DNA of 64,000 nucleotides, from assembly GCF_010731875.1 (NCBI RefSeq), contig NZ_AP022595.1:3038001-3102000 (forward strand). The letters are read 5' to 3'. The notes below the pieces were generated by a model. That model saw only the letters and a list, made by a program, of their open reading frames with translations, was not told the origin of the DNA and ran no database searches. The stretch's first letter is position 1. Every line of letters begins with the position of its first letter. The DNA comes from Mycolicibacterium sarraceniae (lineage in GTDB: Bacteria > Actinomycetota > Actinomycetes > Mycobacteriales > Mycobacteriaceae). Shown here one piece after another: positions 16,499 to 24,770 of the stretch. A program made the position numbers and the translations under genes.

Positions 16499-17677
16499 AT
16501 GCAGCTTTCATTCGATCCCGATGTCGAGTCCTTCCGCGATGAGTTCAGCGCGTTCCTCGATGCCAATCTGCCCACCGAGGCCGAGACCTTGGAGCGGCCC
16601 CGATCGGTATCGCATATGCCGGCCTGGGCGCGGCGTTGGCAGCGGCTGTTGTTCGACAACGGCTGGCTGCTGCCCGCCCAGCCGCCCGAGTTCGGTGGCC
16701 GTAATGCATCGATCCTGCAGCAGTTCGTGCATCTCGAGGAACTGTGCAATCGGCGGATCTACCACAGCTTTAATCCCCAGGGCGTCAATATCATTGCGGC
16801 GTCGCTGATCTCGTTCGGAACCGACGAACAGAAGCAGCGTTGGGCGGTGCCGGTCCTCAAGGGCGAGAAGACCGCGTCGCTGGGCATGAGTGAGCCCAGT
16901 GCGGGATCGGATCTGGCGTCATTGCGGACCCGCGCGGTACGCGATGGCGATGACTTCGTGGTCAACGGGCAGAAGGTGTGGACCTCGGGCGCGCACGATG
17001 CCGACTTCCTGCTGACGTTTGTTCGTACCGATCCGGATGCGCCCAAGCACAAGGGCATCAGCGTGCTGATCATCCCGACCGACCTGCCGGGCGTGGTCTG
17101 CCGGCCATTCGCGTCGATCTGCGGGGTCGACGACAAAGACTTCAACGAGGTGTTCTTCACCGATGTGCGGGTACCGGCCGAGAATCTGGTCGGCCCGCTC
17201 AATGGCGGCTGGGGCGTGGCCAACGGATCGCTCGGTCACGAGCGCACGATGATGTGGCTGGGATTCGCCGACCGGATCGCCAACATGATCGGGGACTTCG
17301 AGCCGGTGACGCCGTTGGAAAAGGACCAGTACGCCTCGATGATCATGGACTATCAGGCGTTGCGCCTGATGGGGTCCTCCGGGCTGGCCAAGGCGGCCCG
17401 CGGCGAATCCGATGTGGCATCGGTGTCAGTGGTCAAGCTGTTCGGATCCGAAGCCGAGCTGCGCGCGTCCGAGTATGCGCTCGCGGCAGCAGGTTCCGAC
17501 GGTCTGGTACATCCGTCCAGTACCGGACCGTACGCGCACATGAATCTGGACCACTATTTCGCCAGCTGGTTCGAGCGCCATGCCCGAAGCTTCTCGGGCA
17601 CGATCGCTGGGGGCACCTCGGAGATCCAGCGCAATATCATCGCCCAGCAGGTGCTGGGCCTTCCGCGCGCGAAATAG
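16499..17677 (+). CDS. Acyl-CoA dehydrogenase
   Basis: 392 residues, full length. ATG 16499 follows the previous stop immediately. FAD/acyl-binding motifs LGMSEPSAGSDLASLRTRA and NGQKVWTSGA, the loop FFTDVRVPAENLVG, and the C-terminal GGTSEIQRNIIAQQVLGLPR are typical of FadE proteins acting on bulky acyl-CoAs. Paired with the shorter gene 15506 and probably forming a heterotetramer with it. Substrate likely a ring- or branched-chain acyl-CoA (inference from pairing). Confidence 0.93.
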   Translation: MQLSFDPDVESFRDEFSAFLDANLPTEAETLERPRSVSHMPAWARRWQRLLFDNGWLLPAQPPEFGGRNASILQQFVHLEELCNRRIYHSFNPQGVNIIAASLISFGTDEQKQRWAVPVLKGEKTASLGMSEPSAGSDLASLRTRAVRDGDDFVVNGQKVWTSGAHDADFLLTFVRTDPDAPKHKGISVLIIPTDLPGVVCRPFASICGVDDKDFNEVFFTDVRVPAENLVGPLNGGWGVANGSLGHERTMMWLGFADRIANMIGDFEPVTPLEKDQYASMIMDYQALRLMGSSGLAKAARGESDVASVSVVKLFGSEAELRASEYALAAAGSDGLVHPSSTGPYAHMNLDHYFASWFERHARSFSGTIAGGTSEIQRNIIAQQVLGLPRAK

Positions 17678-17835
17678 GCCGGGTTCGGGTCCCGAAGGCC
17701 CCGTCGCTGCCCAAGGCACCGACAAGCGGATCCTCGGATTCCAAGTCGGATAGCTCGGCCAACAGCGATAGCTCGGCGTCGGGTTCCGGCTCGGCCAACA
17801 AGTCCGGCGGTGGCGCACAGCAGGACGCTGCCTAA
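17678..17835 (+). pseudogene. Orphan Ser/Gly-rich C-terminal coding fragment
   Basis: After the acyl-CoA dehydrogenase stop, one plus frame reads VRVPKAPSLPKAPTSGSSD then SKSDSSANSDSSASGSGS and ANKSGGGAQQDAA before a TAA at 17833. The composition (Ser/Asp/Gly low complexity, SLPKAP prefix) and clean stop look like the tail of a secreted or surface protein whose body is gone. No start codon of its own. Alternatively a chance low-complexity frame; function none assignable. Confidence 0.45.
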
Positions 17836-17841
17836 CCCACA

Positions 17842-17883
17842 ACGAAGCGTGGCCGCTCCGAAAGGAAGGGCCACGTCTCGTTT
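17842..17883. terminator. Bidirectional terminator hairpin
   Basis: CGTGGCC (17848-17854) pairs perfectly with GGCCACG (17869-17875), loop 14 nt, with AACGA/TCGTT extending the stem outside a bulge and a T-rich run after it. It lies between convergent genes (acyl-CoA dehydrogenase and P450), as expected for a shared terminator. Confidence 0.75.
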
Positions 17884-17891
17884 GGTGGGTG

Positions 17892-19250
17892 TTAGCGCCA
17901 GTCGATGACGGCTGCTTCCTTGTGTTCGGTGATGGGACGCGCGAGTCCCTGTTCCAGACATGCTTTTTGGAGCAGTTCCAGCGTCTCGTCGAGCCCGGGG
18001 CCAAGGCGCGGCCCCGGCGTGAAATCGGCCGGCAGGTGCTTCATACCCTGGATGACGCCGATGGTCTCGTAGTGCACGCTGCCCTCGGGGTCGCAGACGT
18101 AATCGGGCATGCGGTCCAGCACGGCGGTCAGCATCGCTTTGAACACCGTGCGCGCCACATTCGACCCGACGCAGCGGTGCACGCCGATACCGAAACTGAA
18201 GTGCCGGTTGCCCTTTCGATCCAGCACGACCTCGTTGGGCTTCTCGAACACCGAGGGGTCGCGGTTGGCCATCGCCCATGACAGCCAGAGCCGCTCGCCC
18301 TCCTTGAACTGATATCCGTCGACCTCGAAATCGCCGGAGAACGTGCGCCCGTCGCCCGGCGCGGGAGTGTAGAACCGCAGGAATTCTTCGGTGGCCGGAT
18401 CCAGGAGCTTGTCCCGCTCGCGGCTGAGCCGTTCGCGCTCAAGGGGATTCTCGCTCAGCCACTCCAGGGAATGGGCAGTCAGCGCGGTGGTGGTGTCGAA
18501 GCCGCCGCCGATGATCAGGCCGAGATTGCCCAGGATCTCCAGATCGGGGGCCGGCGCACCGTCAATGCGCAGTTGCAGCAGCGCGTTCACCAGACCGGGT
18601 CGCGGATTCTCCCGGACCTCCATCATCGTGTTGATCATGTCGATGCCCATCTGTCGATTCATCTCCGCGACGCGCGGGGCGTCGGGGGAGTGCTCCGGGG
18701 TGGACACCGAGAGGTGTGCGGGTTCGCTGTAGACCGGCCATTTCTTCAGCTCGATCCCCATCATGGCCAGCGTGAGCACCGCGGGAACGATGTTGGCGAG
18801 ATCGTCGACGAAGTCGATGTGACCCGACTCGATCTTTTCGTCGAGCGACGCGCGAACGATCTCGTCGACGAACGGCGCCCACCGCTTGACCGCGGCAGGG
18901 GAGAGGTACGGGTTCAGCGCCCCGCGGTAATTGCTGTGCTCTGGTTCGTCCATCTCCAGGATGCCGCCGCGAACCACGGTTGCCCGCTGGGCTTTCGGGA
19001 TCGTGATACCTGTGAACGGCGTCTCGCCGGTGAGGTCGTGATGGTTGGACACCACCGGGCAGCGCGCCAGCTCGAATACCTCTTTGCTGCCCGCGGCCAC
19101 CCAATGGCCGTCGTAGACGTCGGTCCACGCCATCGGGCACCGGGACTGCATCTCCTCGGTGATCTTCTCGAATTGTTGCCGATACTCCGGTTTGTGCCGG
19201 TCGAAGTGATAGTTCGGCTGCTTCCGCTCGGTGGCGTCATCGAGGCTCAA
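17892..19250 (-). CDS. Cytochrome P450 monooxygenase
   Basis: 452 residues from TTG 19250, supported by GGGAGA 8 bp upstream; the nearby ATG is followed by a stop. I-helix GGGFDTTT (about 248-255), ExxR as EFLR (289-292) and the heme loop FSFGIGVHRCVG with Cys360 are intact. The 30-residue C-terminal extension after the normal P450 end is unusual for soluble bacterial P450s. Third gene of a leftward unit SDR-ferredoxin-P450, with the ferredoxin as obvious electron donor. Substrate unknown. Confidence 0.94.
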   Translation of the reverse strand: MSLDDATERKQPNYHFDRHKPEYRQQFEKITEEMQSRCPMAWTDVYDGHWVAAGSKEVFELARCPVVSNHHDLTGETPFTGITIPKAQRATVVRGGILEMDEPEHSNYRGALNPYLSPAAVKRWAPFVDEIVRASLDEKIESGHIDFVDDLANIVPAVLTLAMMGIELKKWPVYSEPAHLSVSTPEHSPDAPRVAEMNRQMGIDMINTMMEVRENPRPGLVNALLQLRIDGAPAPDLEILGNLGLIIGGGFDTTTALTAHSLEWLSENPLERERLSRERDKLLDPATEEFLRFYTPAPGDGRTFSGDFEVDGYQFKEGERLWLSWAMANRDPSVFEKPNEVVLDRKGNRHFSFGIGVHRCVGSNVARTVFKAMLTAVLDRMPDYVCDPEGSVHYETIGVIQGMKHLPADFTPGPRLGPGLDETLELLQKACLEQGLARPITEHKEAAVIDWR

Positions 19251-19292
19251 GGCATTGTCTCCCTTGATAGTTCATGGACAGGCAGGGAATCG

Positions 19293-19490
19293 TCAATCGT
19301 TTTCGATGAGGATTGCCTGCTCGGGACAGGAATGCGCGGCTTCACCGACGAGCTCTATCTGATCGGCTGGGACGTCTTCGGTGACAGGTGATGAACTGCC
19401 ATCGATATCGCTGAGCCGGAACATATCTGGCGCGATCATGGCGCACAGCGTGTGTCCTTGGCACCGATCCTGATCAACCCGGACCTTCAC
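19293..19490 (-). CDS. [3Fe-4S]-type ferredoxin
   Basis: 65 residues from GTG 19490, preferred because AGGAAAGG lies 6 nt before it; an upstream GTG would add six residues. KVRVDQDRCQGHTLCAMIAP and SCPEQAILIEND give the C-x5-C...C-P pattern. It lies 42 bp upstream of the P450 gene and 36 bp downstream of the SDR. Electron donor to that P450 by context. Confidence 0.92.
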   Translation of the reverse strand: MKVRVDQDRCQGHTLCAMIAPDMFRLSDIDGSSSPVTEDVPADQIELVGEAAHSCPEQAILIEND

Positions 19491-19544
19491 AGTTTTCCTT
19501 TCCTGCACCGAGTGCTGAGTCGTCAGATGTGGCGGTCGTCACGC

Positions 19545-20405
19545 CTAGACGTGGTAGTCGTACCACTTGAGGTAGCCGCCGGCGTCGACGCGCAGCTGCA
19601 TGCCGGTGACGTAGCGGGCTTCTTCGGATGCCAGCCACAGCACGGCGTTGCTGATGTCCAGCGGCTCAACGAAGTTGACCTTCATCGCCTGCTGGACCCC
19701 GAACACGGGTTCGGCGTCCGCACGGGTCGGGTTCTCCAGATCGGGGCGAAAGGACCGGTACATCGGTTCGCTCTGCAGCATGTCGGTGTTGCAGTTCGTC
19801 GGGTGGACGACATTGGCCCGAATGCCCCGCACCGCAAGCTCGGTCGCGAGGTCGTGCACATAATTCGACAGCAGTCGCTTGGCGACCATGTACGACATAC
19901 CACCGGGATCGGCGCCCGGGTTGGCCTTCTGATGGGCGTCCATCAACGCTGCGGTGGAACCCGTTGCGATGATCGATGCACCCGCCTCCAGGTGGGGCAG
20001 CGCGACCTGGATCGCGTTGATGGTGCCGATCAGGTTGGTGTTGATGACGTCGCACCAGGCTTGCAGCGGCGGCGTGCCCTTCATCCCGGCGATGCCGGCC
20101 TGCGCCACGACGACGTCGACCTTGCCGAACTCGGCGAGGCCTTGGTCGAGAGCATCCTTGAGCTGAGCGGCCTCGCGCACATCGGCCTCTGCGGTGACGA
20201 TGCCCCGACCGGTCTTCTTGACCAGCTCGGCGGTCTCCTCGAGATCCTCGGGAGAGGCCATTTTGTAGCCGATGGTCTCGACGTCCTTGCACAAGTCCAC
20301 AGCGATGATGTCGGCGCCCTCTTCGGCCAGCCTCAGGGCATGGCTGCGGCCCTGCCCTCGTGCAGCGCCGGTGATGAACGCAACCTTGCCTTGGACTCGT
20401 CCCAT
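19545..20405 (-). CDS. Mycofactocin-coupled short-chain dehydrogenase/reductase
   Basis: 286 residues. The N-terminus VQGKVAFITGAARGQGRSHA with RLAEEGADIIAVDLCKD, and an extra segment near residues 45-65 (ASPEDLEETAELVKKTGRG), are hallmarks of the mycofactocin-associated SDR group, whose nicotinamide stays bound and is recycled by mycofactocin rather than by free NAD(P). Catalytic Tyr and Lys lie in MSYMVAKRLL. It oxidises an alcohol, likely the product of the P450 downstream. AGAGGAA precedes ATG 20405. Confidence 0.9.
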   Translation of the reverse strand: MGRVQGKVAFITGAARGQGRSHALRLAEEGADIIAVDLCKDVETIGYKMASPEDLEETAELVKKTGRGIVTAEADVREAAQLKDALDQGLAEFGKVDVVVAQAGIAGMKGTPPLQAWCDVINTNLIGTINAIQVALPHLEAGASIIATGSTAALMDAHQKANPGADPGGMSYMVAKRLLSNYVHDLATELAVRGIRANVVHPTNCNTDMLQSEPMYRSFRPDLENPTRADAEPVFGVQQAMKVNFVEPLDISNAVLWLASEEARYVTGMQLRVDAGGYLKWYDYHV

Positions 20406-20463
20406 CGGTGTTCCTCTCGCTAACTGCCCGTCATGTGTCGAAATGTCGTGAACTCACGCGTGC

Positions 20464-20608
20464 TCAGGTGCTGCGGCCGCCGTTGACGATGCGGCCGCAG
20501 CCGGCCTCGGCGAAACGAATCGCCGACGTGGTAGGCGTCCGAGCGCAGTCGGGCAGCGATTGCCGCACCGATACCCGAACCGCCACCGGTTACCAACGCC
20601 GTCTTCAC
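20464..20608 (-). pseudogene. Short-chain dehydrogenase relic
   Basis: From GTG 20608 the minus strand reads KTALVTGGGSGIGAAIAARL, a clear SDR N-terminus with TGxxxGIG. After about 28 codons the frame breaks, and another frame ends FAEAGCGRIVN then GGRST and a TGA at 20464, which resembles the start of the SDR catalytic region followed by a stop. Only 145 bp of the expected 750 remain. Non-functional deletion remnant between the divergent promoter and the intact SDR. Confidence 0.7.
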
Positions 20609-20717
20609 AGACGATCTCTGGCGCACAAGAAGGAGCGACACGGCTCGCCACGGCGTCCGCATCCCGTCACGTCGCCGTTGCCGCGGATCTCGAATGTCAA
20701 GAATCGCCCTTTCTGAT

Positions 20718-20891
20718 ATGAGAACGCTACTCTCGGTGTGATCCATTTCGCAAGACACTTCGGCGCGATGTGTCTAACTGCGGTGATGTGATTCGACGTC
20801 GCGTAGATCGGACGCGTGTCCGATCGGGACGTTCCTCAAACGCGGCTTGAGTTCTCATGAGCCGAATGTATGATTCGCCGGAGATGAGAAT
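20718..20891. promoter_or_regulatory. Three ATGAGAAY sites in a divergent control region
   Basis: ATGAGAAC at 20718-20725, its reverse complement GTTCTCAT at 20851-20858, and ATGAGAAT at 20884-20891. The last two form an inverted pair flanking the promoter of the aldehyde dehydrogenase-mce operon; the first lies beside a possible minus-strand promoter (TTGCGA-N18-TAGCGT). This layout suggests one repressor controls both directions. Confidence 0.5.
20847..20874 (+). promoter_or_regulatory. Probable promoter of the aldehyde dehydrogenase-mce operon
   Basis: TTGAGT (20847-20852) and TATGAT (20869-20874) with a 16-bp spacer give one of the best SigA-like promoters in the window. Predicted transcription start near 20882 gives a leader of about 40 nt with CCGGAGGAG before ATG 20922. 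No other gap large enough for a promoter appears until 34818, so it may drive a 14-kb operon. Confidence 0.6.
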
Positions 20892-20921
20892 CGAGTTATC
20901 CACCCACCGGAGGAGTTGCCG

Positions 20922-22424
20922 ATGCCGGCCCAGGACGCGACAGCAACCATCGCGAGCGGCGAGCAAGCGGTCCAGCGTCAGGTTTGCGACCGGCAGATGC
21001 TGATCGATGGCCAGCTCGTGGCGGCTGCGCGCACCTATTCTTCGATCAATCCGGCAAACGGTGAGGTTGTCGGCTACGCGCCCAATGCGGACGTCGCCGA
21101 CGCCGAGCGGGCGATCGCCGCGGCCCGCAATGCCTTCGATAACGGCGAGTGGTCCACCAACGTCGAACTGCGGGTCCGCTGCCTCGAGCAGCTGCACGCC
21201 GCGCTAGTGGAACACAGCGATGAACTGCGTGCGCTGACGATCGCCGAAGTGGGCGCGACGCGCGCGCTAACCGAGAGCGCCCAGCTCGACGACCCCATCC
21301 GGATCGTCGGCTACTACGCGAATCTGCTGAATACCTATTCGCTCAGCGAGGACCTCGGCGAGATCGAGAGCCGCGGTCAGATCCACCGCCGGTGGGTGGA
21401 GAAGGAAGCCGCCGGTGTGGTGGCCGCCATCATTGCCTATAACTTCCCCAACCAGCTGGCGCTGGCCAAGCTGGGCCCGTCGCTGGCGGCCGGGTGCACG
21501 GTCATTCTCAAGGCCGCACCGGACACCCCTCTGACGACGCTGGCCCTAGCCGAGGTGATTGCGAAGCACACCGACATCCCGGCCGGTGTGGTCAACGTGA
21601 TCAGCTCCACCGATGCCGCCGTCGGTGCGGCGCTGACCACCAGCCCCGATGTGGATGTGGTGACCTTCACCGGATCGACGGCGACCGGCCGCAAAATCAT
21701 GGCCGCGGCCAGCGAAACCATCAAAAAGGTCTTCCTGGAACTCGGCGGCAAGTCCGCCATGGTGGTGCTCGACGACGCCGACTTCAACAACTGCGCCATG
21801 ATGGCGGCCTTCATGATCACCTCGCATGCCGGTCAGGGCTGCGCGATCACGTCTCGGCTGCTGGTGCCCCGTCAGCACCACGACGAGATCGTCGAGCTGG
21901 TGAAGAACTTCATGGGCATGGTTCGCCACGGCGATCCGGCCGACCCGTCGACGTACATGGGACCGCTGATCAACGAGGCTCAGCGCGGCAAGGTCGACGG
22001 CATGGTCCAGCGGGCGGTTGCCGCGGGCGCGACCGTCGTCACCGGTGGCAAGAAGGTCGACGGGCCGGGCTTCTTCTACGAGCCGACTCTGATCACCAAT
22101 GTCGACCCCGACAGCGAGCTCGCGCAGGACGAGATCTTCGGACCCGTGCTGGCCGTTCTCGCCTACGAGGATGACGACGACGCGGTCCGGATCGCCAACA
22201 ACTCCATCTACGGCCTCTCCGGCGGCGTGTTCGGCGACCATGACCGTGCGCTGGCGATCGCCCGCCGGATCCGGACCGGGACGATGGGCATCAACGGCGG
22301 TAATTACTTCGGTCCGGACAGCCCGTTCGGCGGCTACAAGCAGTCCGGTGTCGGCCGCGAGATGGGTGTGGCCGGCCTGGAGGAATTCCTAGAGCGCAAG
22401 ACCCTTGCGGCGGTCGTGTCGTGA
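20922..22424 (+). CDS. Aldehyde dehydrogenase (NAD(P)+)
   Basis: 500 residues from ATG 20922 (CCGGAGGAG upstream; the in-frame TTG six bases earlier is too close to it). Cofactor-fold motif FTGSTATGRKIM, the general-base Glu in LELGGKSAMVV and the catalytic Cys in HAGQGCAITSRLL are all present; EIFGPVLAVL is the conserved late motif. It oxidises an aldehyde to the acid that the following CoA transferase could activate. First gene of the long mce operon, overlapping the CoA transferase by 4 bp. Confidence 0.95.
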   Translation: MPAQDATATIASGEQAVQRQVCDRQMLIDGQLVAAARTYSSINPANGEVVGYAPNADVADAERAIAAARNAFDNGEWSTNVELRVRCLEQLHAALVEHSDELRALTIAEVGATRALTESAQLDDPIRIVGYYANLLNTYSLSEDLGEIESRGQIHRRWVEKEAAGVVAAIIAYNFPNQLALAKLGPSLAAGCTVILKAAPDTPLTTLALAEVIAKHTDIPAGVVNVISSTDAAVGAALTTSPDVDVVTFTGSTATGRKIMAAASETIKKVFLELGGKSAMVVLDDADFNNCAMMAAFMITSHAGQGCAITSRLLVPRQHHDEIVELVKNFMGMVRHGDPADPSTYMGPLINEAQRGKVDGMVQRAVAAGATVVTGGKKVDGPGFFYEPTLITNVDPDSELAQDEIFGPVLAVLAYEDDDDAVRIANNSIYGLSGGVFGDHDRALAIARRIRTGTMGINGGNYFGPDSPFGGYKQSGVGREMGVAGLEEFLERKTLAAVVS

Positions 22425-23626
22425 GGCCGCTGGATGGGGTTCGCGTCCTCGAGGTCGCGATGTACGGCTTCGTGCCGTCGTGCGGCGCGGTGCTCGCCGA
22501 ATGGGGCGCCGATGTCATCAAGGTCGAACACGCGGTGACCGGTGATCCGCAGCGCGGACTGCGTCAGACCGGCCCACTGCGCGTCGAGGGCGATCCCAAC
22601 CCGAACATCGAGCACGCCAACCGCGGTAAGCGCAGCATCGGGCTGGACATGTCGGTGCCCGAAGGCAAAGAGGTACTGCTGGAATTGGCGCGCCGCGCTG
22701 ATGTGTTCCTCACCAGCTTCCTGCCCGGGCACCGCCAGAAGTTCGGGATCGACGTCGACGACATCCGCGCCGTCAACCCGAAGATCATCTACGCGCGCGG
22801 CAGTGCGCTCGGCCCGCGCGGCGAGGAGTCGGTCAAGGGCGGGTACGACATGACGGCCTTCTGGTGTCGCGCCGGTACCGCCGCGACTATCACGCCGCCC
22901 GGTATCCCAGGCATGATCGGCCCGCCAGGCCCGGCCTACGGTGACACGATCTCGGGTACCAATCTCGCCGGCGGCATCGCGGCCGCGCTGTTCCAGCGTG
23001 AGCGCACCGGCGAGCCGACGACCGTCGATGTCTCCCTGCTCGGCAGTGGGCTGTGGGCGATGGGCCACACCGTGGCGCTGACCCAGCACCTCCAACAGCG
23101 GATGGTGCAACCGCCTCCGGGTGTGCCCGGGTCGCCGATCAACCCGCTGGTAGGCCTGTACGAGACGGCCGACAACCGTTACATCTCGTTCGTGATGATG
23201 CAGCCAGGAAAGTTCTGGGCCGACGTGTGCAAGCACATGGACCTCGACGAGCTCGCTGACGACCCCCGGTTCGCCACCGCGGAATCGATCGCGGAGAACA
23301 CCCCGGCCGCCGTGGACATCCTGCGCGAGGCAATGGCCACACGGCCGCTACTGGAGTGGAGCGAGCGATTCTCGACGCTGGCCGGGCCGTGGGCGCCGGT
23401 GCAGGACACTTTGCAGGCGGCGCAGGACACGCAGGTCCGTGCCAACGAATACATCGTGCAGGCAGGCGAATTGGAGCTCGTCGCCAACCCGGTGCAGTTC
23501 GACGTCGCCGCGCCGCACACAGGTCCGGCACCAGGCTTCGCCGAACAGACCGACCTGATCCTCCAAGAACTCGGGCTGGACTGGGACCGCATCATCGAAC
23601 TCAAGACCGCCGGCGCGGTCACGTAG
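22421..23626 (+). CDS. CaiB/BaiF class III CoA transferase
   Basis: 401 residues from GTG 22421, which overlaps the previous stop. The start RPLDGVRVLEVAMYGFVPSC, then GAVLAEWGADVIKVEH, and the middle SVKGGYDMTAFWCRAG match family III enzymes; the catalytic Asp is expected around residues 145-150 (GGYDM). It makes a CoA thioester of an acid without ATP. Located between aldehyde dehydrogenase and thiolase in the same operon as the importer, so it probably handles the transported substrate. Confidence 0.92.
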   Translation: MRPLDGVRVLEVAMYGFVPSCGAVLAEWGADVIKVEHAVTGDPQRGLRQTGPLRVEGDPNPNIEHANRGKRSIGLDMSVPEGKEVLLELARRADVFLTSFLPGHRQKFGIDVDDIRAVNPKIIYARGSALGPRGEESVKGGYDMTAFWCRAGTAATITPPGIPGMIGPPGPAYGDTISGTNLAGGIAAALFQRERTGEPTTVDVSLLGSGLWAMGHTVALTQHLQQRMVQPPPGVPGSPINPLVGLYETADNRYISFVMMQPGKFWADVCKHMDLDELADDPRFATAESIAENTPAAVDILREAMATRPLLEWSERFSTLAGPWAPVQDTLQAAQDTQVRANEYIVQAGELELVANPVQFDVAAPHTGPAPGFAEQTDLILQELGLDWDRIIELKTAGAVT

Positions 23627-23643
23627 GTAGCGCGGGAGACCTC

Positions 23644-23807
23644 ATGCCGCACACATCGCCATTGGCGCCCATCTACCTTCGTGGGGGTGTGCTGCACATC
23701 GTGTTTCTGGCGATGATGAGGACGCGACCACACTCGCTGTTGAAGCGGGCCGAGCGGCACTGTCCGGGAGCGGCTACGGGTATTCCTTTGCGCCATATCA
23801 CCAGGGC
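23644..23807 (+). pseudogene. Frameshifted N-terminal relic of an HMG-CoA-synthase-like/thiolase protein
   Basis: ATG 23644 starts MPH, and after removing one CA pair from GCACACATC the frame reads HIAIGAHLPSWGCAAHRVSG then DDEDATTLAVEAGRAALSG. That is the N-terminus of the HMG-CoA-synthase-like ketoacyl synthase/thiolase group (AIGAYLP...DEDxxTLAVEAARAAL). The frame then runs without a stop into the thiolase at 23808. As written, this frame has no usable start codon between the TAG at 23628 and TTG 23808. Confidence 0.6.
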
Positions 23808-24770
23808 TTGCCGCGAGAGCGCTCCGCCCGGGTTGACAAGGGCGTCAACAAATCTGAGATCGACGCGGCATGGTTCGGCGCGATGGGCACGCCCGACGGA
23901 TTCCCGGCCGGCATCCTGGCCGACTCGCTGGGCCTGCCCGACCTACCGGTCACCCGGATCGAGAACTCCTGTGCCACCGGCAATGACACAGTCCGCGATG
24001 CCCTCTACGGCGTTGCGTCCGGCACGGCCGACGTGGCGTTGATGATGGGTGCGGACAAGGTGCACGAAACCCCTTCCACCCGTGAGCACATGGCGATGGT
24101 CGCGGTGAAAAACCATCGGCATGGCCTATCCAACCCGAAGGCGCGCCTCCGATTCGAGGTCACCATCGACGAGGTGCTTGCCGCGCCCACGGTGGTGACA
24201 CCGTTCGGTGTGTATGACTGCGCACTCCAAAGTGACGGTGCCGCAGCACTTTTACTGGCAGCCGAAGATGTGGTGGACCGCTATACCGACCGGCCGGTGT
24301 GGATCCGTGGTGTGGGGCTGGGGTTGGACTCGGTGATGCGTCAGCACACGTCGGATCTGACCACGTTCCCGGCGACGGTCCGAGCGGCCACAAGAGCCTT
24401 CAGTATGGCAAATCTGACGCCCGCTGACGTCGACGTGGCGGAAGTTCACGATTTCTTCACCGGCATCGAATTGATCAGCTATGAAGATCTCGGCTTCGCC
24501 GAACCAGCGGAGGCCTACAAATTGATGGAGGCCGAAGTGACGTGTGTTGGGGCAGCGTTGCCGGTGAATTCCAGCGGCGGCCTCAAGACCAAGGGGCATC
24601 CGCCCGGCGCCACCGGAGTGGCCCAGTCCGTAGAGCTTGTCGAGCAGCTCCGGGGTGAGGCGAGAAACCAGGTGGACCGCGCCCGAATCGGGCTGGCCCA
24701 CAACATTGGTGGGCCGACGGCGGTCGCCGCGGTGACGATTTTGGAGGGACCGGGCACCCATGGCAGCTAA
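23808..24770 (+). CDS. Thiolase / lipid-transfer-type acetyltransferase, N-terminally truncated or hybrid
   Basis: 320 residues if started at TTG 23808, short of the usual ~390. The nucleophile motif RIENSCATGNDTVRDAL is near residue 60 rather than ~85-90; C-terminal motifs KGHPPGATGVAQ and AHNIGGPTA are intact, so all thiolase catalytic motifs exist. The upstream in-frame sequence belongs to a different thiolase-like subgroup (see 23644-23807), suggesting a fusion of two gene remnants. May still be made from the TTG, but a missing first strand makes activity doubtful. Its end overlaps yrbEA by 11 bp. Confidence 0.7.
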   Translation: MPRERSARVDKGVNKSEIDAAWFGAMGTPDGFPAGILADSLGLPDLPVTRIENSCATGNDTVRDALYGVASGTADVALMMGADKVHETPSTREHMAMVAVKNHRHGLSNPKARLRFEVTIDEVLAAPTVVTPFGVYDCALQSDGAAALLLAAEDVVDRYTDRPVWIRGVGLGLDSVMRQHTSDLTTFPATVRAATRAFSMANLTPADVDVAEVHDFFTGIELISYEDLGFAEPAEAYKLMEAEVTCVGAALPVNSSGGLKTKGHPPGATGVAQSVELVEQLRGEARNQVDRARIGLAHNIGGPTAVAAVTILEGPGTHGS

